Made by a program: the position numbers and the translations under genes. 64,000 nucleotides of DNA from Nostoc sp. KVJ3 (GTDB lineage Bacteria > Cyanobacteriota > Cyanobacteriia > Cyanobacteriales > Nostocaceae), in NCBI RefSeq assembly GCF_026127265.1, contig NZ_WWFG01000001.1, forward strand, positions 1,837,501 to 1,901,500. The letters run 5' to 3'. Below are positions 1 to 9,698 of the stretch, in pieces. The notes below the pieces were generated by a model. It had not been told where the DNA came from. It did no database searches and saw nothing but the letters and a program-made list of their open reading frames with translations. Each line of letters begins with the position of its first letter. Positions within the stretch are counted from its first letter, which is position 1.

Positions 1-1050
1 TGGGAAAGAATCTTCCACTGTCCCTAGCTGTCCACCGCGACCGTTGACAACAGCTAACTGCCTTGTAACCCCAATTTTGCCCTGATCGTCAACGGTTCTC
101 GTTTGTGGAGTAGCCTGACGACCCCGCAGCAGATTATCTACTGTGTCTGCAACACTTTCGTGTACTGTCCAACGTTGACGTTCCAACATTTCCACAGCAA
201 TTTCAAAGGTAGGAGGGGCTTTCCGCTCCAAAACAGTTTTTTGAGAGCCTCGCCGTCTGGCTTCGTCGTCTCCCAGCGTCACAGCTTGGATACCCCCAAC
301 TAAATCAGCCAAGGTGGGGTTTTTAATCAGATTTTCGATCTGATTCCCGTGGGCAGTACCTACCAACTGTACGCCCCGTTCCGCAATGGTACGAGCCGCT
401 AAAGCTTCCAGTTCCGTGCCAATTTCATCAATGACGATGACTTCTGGCATGTGATTTTCCACTGCCTCAATCATCACCTGATGCTGTTGTTCTGGATGAG
501 CCACTTGCATCCGCCGAGCGCGACCAATGGCGGGGTGGGCAACATCACCATCCCCAGCGATTTCGTTGGAGGTGTCAATAATCACCACTCGCTTATGAAA
601 ATCATCCGCCAAAACACGGGCTATTTCCCGTAAGGCGGTAGTTTTGCCCACACCTGGACGACCCAGCATGAGAATCGATTTACCAGTTTCTACCAAATCG
701 CGGATCATGCCAATGGTTCCGAATACCGCCCGACCAACGCGACAGGTCAAGCCAATAATCTTACCAGTACGGTTGCGGATGGCACTGATCCGATGCAAAG
801 TTTGCTCAATTCCTGCCCGATTATCTCCGCCAAAAATTCCGACTCGTTGAATGCAATCATCTATCTGTTCTTGAGTAACAGGTATTTCGCTCAGATACTC
901 AGCTTGATTAGGAAAGCGAGCTTCTGGGCGACGACCCAAATCCAAGACTACTTCTACTAAACTATCTCGTTTGGGATGACTCTCTAGTACTTGTTGCAGG
1001 TCTTGGGGCAAAATATCTAATAACTTTTGGAGATCGTCTGTAATCGTCAT
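1..1050 (-). CDS. AAA ATPase of the R3H/Ycf45 (SpoIIIAA-like) family, C-terminus cut by window edge
   Basis: The reading frame is open from an ATG at 1050 to the window edge (350 codons), so only the N-terminal part is visible. It begins MTITDDLQKLLDILPQDL. A Walker A motif (GRPGVGKTT) lies near residue 170, followed by a Walker B-like VIVIDEIGTE and a conserved GTAHGN segment. This architecture is known from the cyanobacterial and plastid Ycf45 / SpoIIIAA-type ATPases, which carry an R3H single-stranded nucleic-acid-binding domain at the C-terminus. That domain would lie beyond the window, so its presence is inferred. A nucleic-acid-related ATPase role is the most that can be said. The gene runs on the same strand as ldpA, 155 bp downstream of it, and may be co-transcribed. 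Confidence 0.85.
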   Translation of the reverse strand, partial: MTITDDLQKLLDILPQDLQQVLESHPKRDSLVEVVLDLGRRPEARFPNQAEYLSEIPVTQEQIDDCIQRVGIFGGDNRAGIEQTLHRISAIRNRTGKIIGLTCRVGRAVFGTIGMIRDLVETGKSILMLGRPGVGKTTALREIARVLADDFHKRVVIIDTSNEIAGDGDVAHPAIGRARRMQVAHPEQQHQVMIEAVENHMPEVIVIDEIGTELEALAARTIAERGVQLVGTAHGNQIENLIKNPTLADLVGGIQAVTLGDDEARRRGSQKTVLERKAPPTFEIAVEMLERQRWTVHESVADTVDNLLRGRQATPQTRTVDDQGKIGVTRQLAVVNGRGGQLGTVEDSFP

Positions 1051-1205
1051 GCTTTCTATGGTGACGGAAACAACAGTAAATCGATACTTTCAGCTTCTAA
1101 CTGTTCTCAAGCGCTCATTCAATGCTCAAACCTCCTACCTTGACTATACAAACATAAATTAAACATGAATTACAGGACTTTTTATGACTAAGTAATTATG
1201 CTTAA

Positions 1206-2378
1206 TTAATGCTCACTTTCCCTTCTCTGCCGTGACTTAATTTGGGAAACGAGAGAATGGGCAAGTTCTACAGCTTGCCAAAGTAATACTTCATCTTCTT
1301 CTAGGCGAATAGTTGCCTTCACATTGGTGTTACTTACCTCCTTATTCTCTAACTTTTCGAGAATTGGTGACAGCAGTACACGGGCGTAGCTACCGTAGGC
1401 AACCCCGGAAATGGAGGCAGGGGAGCAGGGAGCAGGGAGCAGGGGGAAAAATTCTTCTCCTCTGCCCCCCGCTCCCTGCTCCTCTGCCTCTTTGAGCAGT
1501 CCCATTGCCTTTAACTTAGCAACGGTATAGCTATTTGTGCCGCCTGCTAACTGCACATATCCCGGTAATTTTGCTGCCAAAACTTTTTGCCCTAATTTCA
1601 CTGCGGCTATTGTAGTACCATCGCCAATATCACCGCTCATGGAACGACCGTCGGTTTGCCAAATTAAAGCACTTTTGAGTGGGGCAATCAGGTCATACAC
1701 TGTACTTAGGTAGTCAGTCATCCCCTCGCCATCGGGACAGCTGATAGCTAGTACCTTTAATCGATCAGCCCACGGTGAAATTGCTTGCCACAATCGCTGA
1801 AATTCTGCCAACCGCCCTACTTTTGTATGGATTTCTACGGCATCTACTCCTGTTGACATTATTAATGGCGCGATCGCTCCTGGGGTTGTCACATACGAAG
1901 CTGTATAAATTATACTGTATGGACAAATTGGGATGCAACGACCGCAGCCATAACACTTTTCAGAAACTACTCCCGAAAAGTCTTCTTTGATACTGTCAAA
2001 CACGATCGCTTGTGCTGGACAAATCCGTTCACAGGGTCTAGGGCAATCTTTAGGACATTCAGTAGGATTAAATTCTGCTTTGCGAAAATGGGGGTCTTCT
2101 CCATCATTCAGGCTGACCATTAAAAAGGGTAAGTTGCCTTTGTAGTCAAAGCCTCGCTTTTGGGCATCCTTAGCTAGAGTTTTAGCTGCTTGTAGCCCTG
2201 ATTGCGCTGCTGTAATCACTGCTGGATCAGCTGCAACATCTATGCAGTCAGCGCCCGCCAAAGTATAGGCTAAGGTTAAATTTCTGACTGCCGGCAAATG
2301 CTGGAAGCTGGCTCCGCAGATCAGCTTGAACCAGTTACCTTGTTTGAGGGATTGTAAGGGGACGAACAGATCAGTCAC
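1206..2378 (-). CDS. ldpA: LdpA, iron-sulfur light-dependent period protein
   Basis: The 390-residue product matches LdpA, the redox-active Fe-S protein that conveys light and redox input to the cyanobacterial circadian clock and tunes period length. Two ferredoxin-type cysteine clusters are visible: CPKDCPRPCERICP near residue 110 and CYGCGRCIPICP near residue 142. The start is a GTG; no better upstream start exists. At about residues 297-322 a Glu/Gly/Pro-rich stretch (EEQGAGGRGEEFFPLLPAP) interrupts the conserved C-terminal part. At the DNA level it is a GC-rich inverted repeat of the purine-rich type seen in Nostoc intergenic regions, so it looks like an in-frame repeat insertion. The family identification is firm. 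Whether the insertion is tolerated functionally is unknown. Confidence 0.9.
   Translation of the reverse strand: MTDLFVPLQSLKQGNWFKLICGASFQHLPAVRNLTLAYTLAGADCIDVAADPAVITAAQSGLQAAKTLAKDAQKRGFDYKGNLPFLMVSLNDGEDPHFRKAEFNPTECPKDCPRPCERICPAQAIVFDSIKEDFSGVVSEKCYGCGRCIPICPYSIIYTASYVTTPGAIAPLIMSTGVDAVEIHTKVGRLAEFQRLWQAISPWADRLKVLAISCPDGEGMTDYLSTVYDLIAPLKSALIWQTDGRSMSGDIGDGTTIAAVKLGQKVLAAKLPGYVQLAGGTNSYTVAKLKAMGLLKEAEEQGAGGRGEEFFPLLPAPCSPASISGVAYGSYARVLLSPILEKLENKEVSNTNVKATIRLEEDEVLLWQAVELAHSLVSQIKSRQRRESEH
1414..1490. repeat. GC-rich inverted repeat inserted in frame in ldpA
   Basis: One arm is built of GAGGCAGGGGAGCAGGGAG followed by GCAGGG units, the other of the complementary CTCCCTGCTCCTCTGCCTC. 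The arms are separated by a short AT-rich loop (aaaaattcttct). The sequence is foldable into a long hairpin and resembles the purine-rich repeats found between genes elsewhere in this window, for example near 49.1 kb and 38.1 kb. The flanking ldpA frame is preserved. Confidence 0.8.
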
Positions 2379-2520
2379 ACTTCTATTATGCGTTTATGCG
2401 ACTAAAAATAGTCGTCTGCGATCAAGAAAAAGTACAGATTTCCTGAATTTGGGCATTGGGTATTATTGGTTATTAATTCTTCTCCACATACTCCCGCAGC
2501 TTTTTAGGAGGCTGAGATAC

Positions 2521-4695
2521 ATGACAGTCAATGCAATAACTGTATGTTTTGTAGAAGACTCTGCTGAAGATAGAGCTTTGTATCGACGCTTCTTAGAGCG
2601 GGACGATCGCTACACTTATGATATTTATGAGTTTGAGTCGGGAAATAAGGCGCTACAAGTATGCCTTGGGAAAATACCGGACGTAGTTTTGTTGGACTAC
2701 CGATTACCAGATTTAGACGGACTAGAATTTCTCACTAAGCTACAAAGGCAAATTTCCAGCAGCCAAACTTCAGTAATTATGCTGACTGGACAGGGTGACG
2801 AAACGATCGCAGTCCAAGCTATCAAGAGTGGGGCCCATGATTATCTAGTTAAGGGAAAACTGACCCAAGAAAATTTTTGCCGAACGATTCATGGGGCGAT
2901 TAAGCATAAGCAGCTAATGCAGCAACTAGAACAGCAGCAGGAACAACAACGCCTAGTAGGAGCGATCGCTCTGGATATTCGCAAATCTTTGCAGCTTCCA
3001 GACATTCTTACTACTAGTGTTCAAGAAGTCCGCCAGTTACTGGGCGCTGATCGGGTACTGGTGTATCAATTCACTGCTCAGACGCAGGGTTGTATTGTAT
3101 CAGAGTCAGTGTTATCTGAATGGACAACAAGCTTGGGGCTGGAAATTGAAGATACCTGTTTTCAAGAAAGCCAGGGGGAAAAATACCGCCAAGGAAAAAT
3201 TTGGACAACTACGAATATCTATGAAGCGGGTTTAAGTGAGTGCCATCTTCAATTATTAGAACAGTTTCAGGTAAAAGCGAATTTAGTTGTCCCCATTTTG
3301 GTACAAAACATAAAGACTTTAGCAGTTGAACTTTGGGGGCTATTTATTGTGCATCAATGTTCTGCTCCCCGTGAATGGCAGACATTTGAGGTGGAATTGC
3401 TATCTTCACTGACCGTACAACTAGCGATCGCTATTCAACAAGCCCAACTTTACGACAATCTGCAAACCCTCAACAGCGAATTAGAAGCCAAAGTCCAAGA
3501 ACGCACTATCAAATTGCAAGAAAGCGATCGCCGATTTCAGGCAATCTTTAATAACACTTTCCAATTCACAGGACTGCTAACGCCATCTGGTATTTTACTG
3601 GAAGCGAACCAGACGGCGCTAAGTTTTGGCGGACTTCAGCTTGAAGATGTCATCAATCGCCCTTTTTGGGAAGCGCACTGGTGGACAATTTCACCGCAAA
3701 TTCAAGAAGAATTAAAACAAGCGATCGCTCGTGCATCTCAAGGTGAGTTTGTCCGCTATGAAGTTGACGTTCTAGGCGCAAATAACCGAGTAGCAACAAT
3801 CGATTTTTCACTGCGTCCGCTTCCAGATGAGACCGGTAAAGTCGTTTTGTTAATTCCAGAAGGGCGAGATATCACTGAACGCAAAATTTTGGAGCGAGAA
3901 CTAGCTCACAAGCAAAAGTTATTGGATTCCTTCATCAATAACGCACCCGTTGGTATAACCATTATGGATCGGGAACTGCGTTATTCATTCATTAATGAAG
4001 CATTAGCCGAAATGAATGGTATTCCCCTAGCAGCGCATATTGGCAAGACCCTGTGGGAAATTATCCCAGATTTGGCCCCAACGGTGGAGCAGGTGTTTCG
4101 ACAAGTTTTGACAACAGGTGAACCGATTCTAGATTTGGAAATCAGTGGAGAAACCCCAAAACAGCCCGGTGTCATCAGGACTTGGCTAGTTTCCTACTTT
4201 CCAATCCAGTCTGAAGCCGATGAACCGATTAGCATGGGCATTGTGGTAATTGAAATCAGCGATCGCAAACGCGCTGAACAGATGTTAGAACTACAAGCAG
4301 TAATTACCCGTAACATGGCGGAGGGAATTTGCCTAGTTGATGCTACCGATGGGATGTTTGTCTACGCCAATCCTAAATTTGAGCAAATGTTTGGCTATGA
4401 AACTGGTGAATTAATCGGTCAACATGTGTCCATTGTCAACTATGGAAAGGAACATACTACACCCGAAGAAGTGAACCAGGCAATTAGTACTGCTGTTTTG
4501 CAATATGGTGAAGCTACTTATGAAGTTCATAATGTCAAAAAAGATGGCACTCCATTCTGGTGTAACGCCACCGCTTCTGTTTTTCAACATCCTGAGTATG
4601 GAAGCGTTCTTGTAGCTGTCCAACAAGATATCACTGAGCATAAGCAAGCGCAGGAAAAAATTAAAGCCTCTCTCAAAGAAAAAGAGGTATTACTT
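2521..4695 (+). pseudogene. Receiver-GAF-PAS sensor kinase, 5' part, interrupted by an IS
   Basis: The true start is the ATG preceded by AGGAGG; an earlier in-frame ATG lies inside antisense ldpA and was not used. Domains in order: a receiver (VEDSAEDR at the start, phospho-acceptor Asp in VLLDYRLPDLDG), a GAF domain at about residues 150-320, then three PAS domains. The GAF contains Cys241-His242 in SECHLQLL followed by QFQVKANLVVPIL, which resembles the bilin-attachment region of cyanobacteriochromes, so this may have been a photoreceptor; that is inference. The frame runs into the IS and stops after four foreign codons. Joining it at the 4-bp duplication to the fragment downstream of the IS restores EVLLKEIHHRVKNN, the typical HisKA_2 start, so the gene was intact before insertion. 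Confidence 0.85.
4692..4695. repeat. Target-site duplication ACTT, left copy
   Basis: ACTT occurs directly before the left IS end and again directly after the right end at 6399-6402. Because the neighbouring bases also match, a 6-bp TACTTA duplication cannot be excluded. Removing one copy plus the element restores the kinase reading frame exactly. Confidence 0.8.
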
Positions 4696-6398
4696 AGGGC
4701 TTGCTGAAAAAGAAAGAAAAGGTTGCAGTATCTAGATTATCAGACCAAAGAAGTATATTCCGGTGCAAGATTTGAAGGTAAAATAGCCCAAAATCCTTGC
4801 ATGACTGTGGTCAGACGAGACAAGCGTGTATCCGATGTAACCATGTACCGAAAAGAAGAATCAACTCCAATTCCACCAGAAAATTTTGAACTTCCATTTG
4901 AGGGAAAGTTATCATCAGATAATCGTTGGGTCATTATGGCGAATTTCATACCCTGGACAGAATTTGAGTCGGAATATTCTTCCGGGTTCTCCGCAGAGAT
5001 GGGGGCACCAGCAAAGTCATTTCGGATGGCGTTAGGTGCATTAATAATAAAAGAGAAACTAGGCATAAGTGACAGAGAAACAGTAGAGCAAATCAAAGAG
5101 AACCCTTATCTACAGTATTTTATAGGGATATCATCTTATAGTAATGAAACTCCCTTTGACGCATCAATGTTAGTACATTTTCGTGAAAGAATTAGTGCTG
5201 ATTTTGTTAACAAAGTTAATCAAAAAATGGTGAAGAAGATGCTTGAAAAAACATCTTCGATTGACAATGAAAAAAAAACCGAAGAATCAGAAAAAGAAGT
5301 AAGTGGTCTAAAAAATCTGGGGAAATTAATATTAGATGCCACTTGTGCGCCAGGTGATATTAGCTATCCAACAGATTTAGGGCTACTAAATCAAGCCAGA
5401 AGGCAGACAGAAAAAATTATAGACTTTCTTTATGAACAGGTACTGGGTCAATTAGATAAAAAACCTAGAACATATCGACAGGTAGCAAGAAAAGATTATC
5501 TAGAAGTAGCTAAAAAACGTCGCGTTTCCCAAAAAGACCGGAGAAAAGCTATAAGAAAACAGCTTCAATATATTAAAAGAAACTTATCTCATATTGACCA
5601 GCTAATCAGTTCAGGAGCAACTCTAAAAAATTTAATAAACAGACAATATAAGATGTTGCTTGTAGTCGGAGAAGTCTATCGTCAACAACTATGGTTATAT
5701 GAAAATAAAAAACAGAGTATTAATGATCGTATCGTCAGTTTAACTCAACCACATATCCGTCCCATTGTCCGAGGGAAAGCTGGGAAAGCCGTGGAGTTTG
5801 GGGCAAAATTGTCGGCTAGTTATTACAATGGATATGTATTTTTAGACCATATTAGTTGGGATAATTTTAATGAATCAGGAGACTTAAAAGCACAAGTAGA
5901 ATCCTTTAAAAACTACACTGGTTATTATCCAGAATCCGTTCATGTTGATAAAATTTACCGGACACGAGAGAATCGAGCTTGGTGTAAAGAACGAGGTATT
6001 AGAATTAGTGGAAACCCTTTAGGCAGACCTCCAGCCAATGTAAGTAAGGAAAAAAAGAAGCAAGCTGTCTTATGATGAAAGAATTCGTAATTCTATTGAG
6101 GGAAAGTTTGGGCAAGCTAAAAGAAGATTTAGCCTGGGTAGAGTGATGGCGAAACTGTCTCATACTTCTAAAACTGCAATTGCTATTACTTTTTTAGTAA
6201 TGAATCTTTCTACTCAACTGTCACGCTTTAAGAGTGCTTTTTTATGTCTATTTTTGAAAACAACACCTTTTTTTCGCTCTAATATTATTGAAAATAATAG
6301 TTTAGCCAATCAAAAACAACAAAAACTTATATTTAGGGCTTGCTTGAATAACTGACCAATCCTGATCTTGCTTTTTTATGACTTTTTCAGCAAGCCCT
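4696..6398 (+). mobile_element. IS5-like insertion sequence, about 1.7 kb
   Basis: The element is bounded by perfect 17-bp terminal inverted repeats: AGGGCTTGCTGAAAAAG on the left and its complement on the right. It is flanked by a direct ACTT duplication and carries one transposase gene that fills it. It has split a sensor kinase gene in its own orientation. The clean duplication and perfect repeats suggest a recent insertion. IS family is judged from the transposase only: DUF772-type N-terminal domain plus a DDE catalytic region, as in IS5/IS1182-like cyanobacterial elements. The exact subgroup is uncertain. Confidence 0.9.
4843..6355 (+). CDS. IS5-like transposase in two overlapping frames (A7 frameshift site)
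   Basis: The first frame starts at the ATG of MYRKEESTPIPPENFELPF (an earlier TTG and ATG are possible) and ends at 6075. It carries the DUF772-like N-terminal region (WTEFESEY, ALGALIIKEKLGISDRETV, YLQYFIG) and catalytic-region pieces (LILDATCAPGDI, VHVDKIYRTRENRAWCKERGI). The conserved C-terminus (SYDERIRNSIEGKFGQAKRR, then TAIAITFLVMNL) continues in the +1 frame and ends at 6355. The crossing must lie between 6044 and 6072, which includes a run of seven A at 6050-6056. With six A the frame would be continuous. It is either a one-base mutation or a slippage site that lets full-length transposase be made. Supplied in trans or by slippage, the element could still be active. Confidence 0.75.
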
Positions 6399-6402
6399 AC
6401 TT

Positions 6403-6996
6403 AAAGAAATTCACCATCGGGTAAAGAACAATTTAGGAATTGTTAGCAGTTTGCTACAAATGCAGTGCAGACGTACACAAGATCCTCTGGTAGCTGCAAT
6501 TCTGCGCGATAGTCAAAACCGCATTGCCTCTATTGCCTTAGTTCATGAAAAACTGTATCGCTCTGAAAACCTCGCTAATATTGATTTCGCTCAATACATC
6601 CCAGATTTAACAACTCATTTATTCGATTCTTATAACGTCAGTTCTAGCAAAATCCAACTCAAGATTCAAGTTGATAATGCTAGCCTCGACATCGAAACCG
6701 CCATTCCTTGTGGCTTGATTATCAATGAACTGGTTTCCAATGCTTTGAAATACGCCTTTGTGGGTAATCGTGCAGGAGAAATCGAGGTTAAGTTTTATCA
6801 AGAATTCGAGTCTACTTTGACACTCATTATTCGAGATAATGGTATTGGTTTACCGGAAAATTTTGATAACAAGAAAGCTAAGACACTTGGCATCACACTT
6901 GTCCAGGGTTTAGTCAAACAGCTACGAGGAAAACTTGAAATTGTCTCTAACCAGGGAACACAGTTCAAAATTACTTTTACAAATAGTCGTGTATAA
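6403..6996 (+). pseudogene. HisKA_2 histidine kinase module, 3' part of the IS-interrupted kinase
   Basis: This fragment continues the interrupted kinase immediately after the right IS end, starting KEIHHRVKNNLGIVSSLLQMQ. That is the HisKA_2 phospho-acceptor block, with the phospho-accepting His in the HH pair. It is followed by an HATPase domain with N-box NELVSNALKYAF and G-box DNGIGLP. An internal ATG at 6451 exists but lies after the phospho-acceptor histidine, so a product from there would lack it. The gene ends 5 bp before the next kinase gene, which suggests that both were one operon before the IS insertion. Confidence 0.85.
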
Positions 6997-7001
6997 AGAA
7001 C

Positions 7002-8627
7002 ATGATTACCATTCCATCAAATAATCAAACAGATGAAAGAGCTAGAATCCTTGTGGTTGAGGATGAATACATTCTTGCCATCAACTTACAAGAAAGTTTA
7101 GAGTCTCTGGGATACACTGTTTTAGGTATGACCGATTCCGCAGAGGAGGCAATTGAAAAAGCGACTGACTTACACCCAAACTTGATTTTAATGGATATCA
7201 GGTTACGCGGTGACATGGACGGCATCCAAGCAGCAGAACAAATCTGGAATAATTTGCAAATTCCTGTTATCTACGTTACAGGCCATTCTGATAAAAGTAC
7301 TGTAGAGCGGGCAACACTAACATCCCCCTTTGGGTATATTCTCAAACCCATCAAAGAGCAAGAACTTTACGTTGCTATTCAAACAGCACTCAATCGCTAT
7401 GAGCGCGAGCAATTTTTGAGTTCTGTGCTGCGGGGAATGGGTGATGGGGTGGTTGTCGTCGATCCTGAGTTGCGCGTCAAGTACCTCAATCAGGTGGCTG
7501 AAGCTCTGACAGGGTGGCGATGGGATGAAGCCAAGGGACGGATGTTAACGGAGGTGTTCAAGCTTGTTAATGAACAAACTCAGTTTCCTGCCCAAAATCC
7601 AATGATTGCAGCCCTCCAACAAGAAACTACTATCTATCTAGATAGTCACATTTCACTAGTTGCTAAAGACAAGACAACTATACCAATAGCTGATAGTGCT
7701 ACTCCCCTGAGAAATAATAGTGGTGCAATTACAGGAGCCATAATGGTGTTTCGGGATGATACACAACGACGACTAACTGAAGAACGCAATCTTGCAACTG
7801 CACGTGCCCAACAACTCGAAATTCAAGTGGCAGAACTCAAACGACTAAACAAGTTAAAAGAGGATTTTCTCGCAACTACTTCTCATGAAATGCGAACACC
7901 CTTGTCAAACATCAAAATGACAATCTCCACCCTAGAAAATCTTCTTGAGCGACAGGGCATCTTAAATTCAAACCCACTTTCTCCATTTGAATCTGTTGCC
8001 CACTACTTAACTATCCTGCGTGAACAGTGCGAACAAGAACTTGATCTAGTAGACAATTTACTGTATATCCGAATGATTGATGCAGATGTCTATCCGTTGG
8101 AATTAACTTCAATTCACCTCCAAAACTGGCTGCCTCACGTTGCCGAGTATTTTGAGGAACGGGCTAGAGCTAGGGAACAGACTTTGCAAGTTAATATTCC
8201 TCCAAATTTACCACCTTTAGTTTCAGACTTGCCTAGCCTAACCGAAATTGTCTCAGAGCTACTCAACAATGCTTGCAAATATACTCCATCCGAAGGACAG
8301 ATTGTGGTGGATGTTCGGGTAATCGACACCACAAAAAGTCTCACAAATAAGAATGCTGAATCTGGTATATTAGGTGATTTTCAAGTTCCCTACTTTCAAA
8401 TTACAATTAGTAATTCTGGGGTGATAATCCCCAAAAATGAACAATCCCGGATCTTTGAGCCATTTTACCGAATTCCTCAGAGCGATCGCTGGCAACATAG
8501 CGGCACAGGATTAGGTTTAGCATTAGTGAAGAAGTTAGTAGAATATCTCCAAGGCACAATTGAAGTTACCAGTTCTCAGGGTTGGACAATATTCACAGTC
8601 AAACTCCCGTTTAGGATATCTAGGTGA
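7002..8627 (+). CDS. Receiver-PAS-histidine kinase
   Basis: This 541-residue protein has an N-terminal receiver domain (ILVVEDE, phospho-acceptor Asp in LILMDIRLRGDMDG, KPIKEQEL), a PAS domain at about 140-255, a short coiled linker, HisKA (SHEMRTPLSNIKM, phospho-accepting His in SHE) and an HATPase domain (NNACKYTP, GTGLGLALVKKLVEY). It has no membrane segment, so it is cytoplasmic. It starts 5 bp after the stop of the preceding HisKA_2 kinase. The two probably formed one phosphorelay in which the upstream kinase, now broken by the IS, phosphorylated this receiver. After the insertion its transcription would depend on read-through of the IS or on a local promoter. Confidence 0.88.
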   Translation: MITIPSNNQTDERARILVVEDEYILAINLQESLESLGYTVLGMTDSAEEAIEKATDLHPNLILMDIRLRGDMDGIQAAEQIWNNLQIPVIYVTGHSDKSTVERATLTSPFGYILKPIKEQELYVAIQTALNRYEREQFLSSVLRGMGDGVVVVDPELRVKYLNQVAEALTGWRWDEAKGRMLTEVFKLVNEQTQFPAQNPMIAALQQETTIYLDSHISLVAKDKTTIPIADSATPLRNNSGAITGAIMVFRDDTQRRLTEERNLATARAQQLEIQVAELKRLNKLKEDFLATTSHEMRTPLSNIKMTISTLENLLERQGILNSNPLSPFESVAHYLTILREQCEQELDLVDNLLYIRMIDADVYPLELTSIHLQNWLPHVAEYFEERARAREQTLQVNIPPNLPPLVSDLPSLTEIVSELLNNACKYTPSEGQIVVDVRVIDTTKSLTNKNAESGILGDFQVPYFQITISNSGVIIPKNEQSRIFEPFYRIPQSDRWQHSGTGLGLALVKKLVEYLQGTIEVTSSQGWTIFTVKLPFRISR

Positions 8628-8676
8628 TTAGCGATCCAACGAATTAATCAGCTGTTAGCTTAACATTGATTAAAGA

Positions 8677-9312
8677 TTATCCCTCAATACAACTAGGAAT
8701 ACCCAAAACAGCGCAGGGGAAATTAGAACCTAACGCTTCAATCATCGGATGATTAACAGAGTTGCAACCTAGAAACAGAATATCGGCGACTTCGGATTCA
8801 ACAACTTTGTGAAGTTCTGTAGAAATGCAACCAAACCGCAAATGAGATTTGAAAGAACCCTGCCATTCTTCAGCCAGACTTCGGGCTTGCCAGAGAATTA
8901 TATCTGCTTGTTGGAGGGGAGTTATCACTGTCTGCAATTTAGGTTGAGTTAATACCTGGGCAATCGACTTTGATACTTCACTGATTTGACATTCTAATGA
9001 AGGCTGTTGTGTGGGAAAGCTCAAGATATTTGGATATTGATTGCTTTGATTCTCTTCTACCACATAAACAGCTTGAACTGTGACTTCTGCATTAGTAGCT
9101 AAACGTGTTTGATGGGCAATCCAGAAAGCAATATCTAGTGCTGTATGACTGTTAGGAGATGCATCATAAGCAACAATTAAGTTAACTGCTTTTGCTTGTT
9201 GAGGGTTTTTATAAAAGGGTTTTTTTGGTTCTGGTAGCAGCACCATTTGGTCAATTAAGTCATTCCGACCTGTGGCACTTTGCAGACGTGCTAACATTGT
9301 CTTGATTTGCAC
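8677..9312 (-). CDS. Universal stress protein (UspA family)
   Basis: The product has a UspA-type fold signature: NLIVAYDASPNSHTALDIA near residue 45 and a C-terminal GCNSVNHPMIEALGSNFPCAVLGIP resembling the nucleotide-binding loop and last strand. The GTG start at 9312 is preferred because GGAGAAG lies 7 bp upstream. An ATG 15 bp further in (MLARLQSATG) is the alternative, and a longer ORF has no ribosome site. A long leader upstream contains a c-di-AMP riboswitch-like element, so expression probably responds to that second messenger. Ligand and target of the protein are unknown. Confidence 0.8.
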   Translation of the reverse strand: MQIKTMLARLQSATGRNDLIDQMVLLPEPKKPFYKNPQQAKAVNLIVAYDASPNSHTALDIAFWIAHQTRLATNAEVTVQAVYVVEENQSNQYPNILSFPTQQPSLECQISEVSKSIAQVLTQPKLQTVITPLQQADIILWQARSLAEEWQGSFKSHLRFGCISTELHKVVESEVADILFLGCNSVNHPMIEALGSNFPCAVLGIPSCIEG

Positions 9313-9436
9313 AGCTTTACTTCTCCTAATGAAATGAATTAGCAATGAGAAGCAGGGGCGACAAATTTTAGATTTTGAGATTTTGGATTTTAGATTGAGT
9401 GACGATAACCAAAATTTAAAATCTTAAATCAGTCAA

Positions 9437-9483
9437 GGAAACCCCAATAATAACTGTATTACAGCCAAACTGTTGGGGGTTCC
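9437..9483 (-). terminator. Hairpin between riboswitch and usp gene, possible expression platform
   Basis: On the minus strand GGAACCCCCAA pairs with TTGGGGTTTCC around a central loop that itself contains a small stem. It lies directly 3' of the riboswitch-like core and upstream of the usp start. No long U-tract follows at once, so intrinsic termination is not certain; it may be an attenuator or a simple leader hairpin. Confidence 0.45.
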
Positions 9484-9484
9484 T

Positions 9485-9675
9485 TCCATTGCCTACGGAG
9501 TTAGCTGACGGGCTAAGACTGGAAGGTGTCTCTCTCTTAGGAATGCTGAGTGCTGAGTTAAAGATTAATTATTCTTCACTTTTGACTCTTAAATTGCCGC
9601 TCTCTGTAAGATTAGCCCCAAACATTGGTTCCTCCGTTCCAAATTCAGCTTTCATGAATTTGAATTAGGCTACCC
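9485..9675 (-). promoter_or_regulatory. c-di-AMP riboswitch (ydaO/yuaA type) ahead of the usp gene
   Basis: Reading the minus strand, the leader holds GGAACGGAGGAACCAATG, then TTGGGGCTAATC, a variable stem region, and finally TTAGCCCGTCAGCTAACTCC followed by GTAGGC. These are the conserved blocks of the ydaO/yuaA class, known to bind cyclic di-AMP. A closing stem between 5' GCCTA and 3' TAGGC is visible. A close copy sits about 3.7 kb upstream ahead of the ABC transporter operon. The call rests on remembered consensus, not on a covariance search. Confidence 0.8.
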
Positions 9676-9698
9676 ACTAAAAAAAATGATAATCTAAT

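Noticed and set aside
2326..2520. Longer start of the receiver-GAF kinase
   Set aside because: The extra 65 residues lie largely antisense to ldpA, are not receiver-like, and the ATG at 2521 has a perfect AGGAGG.
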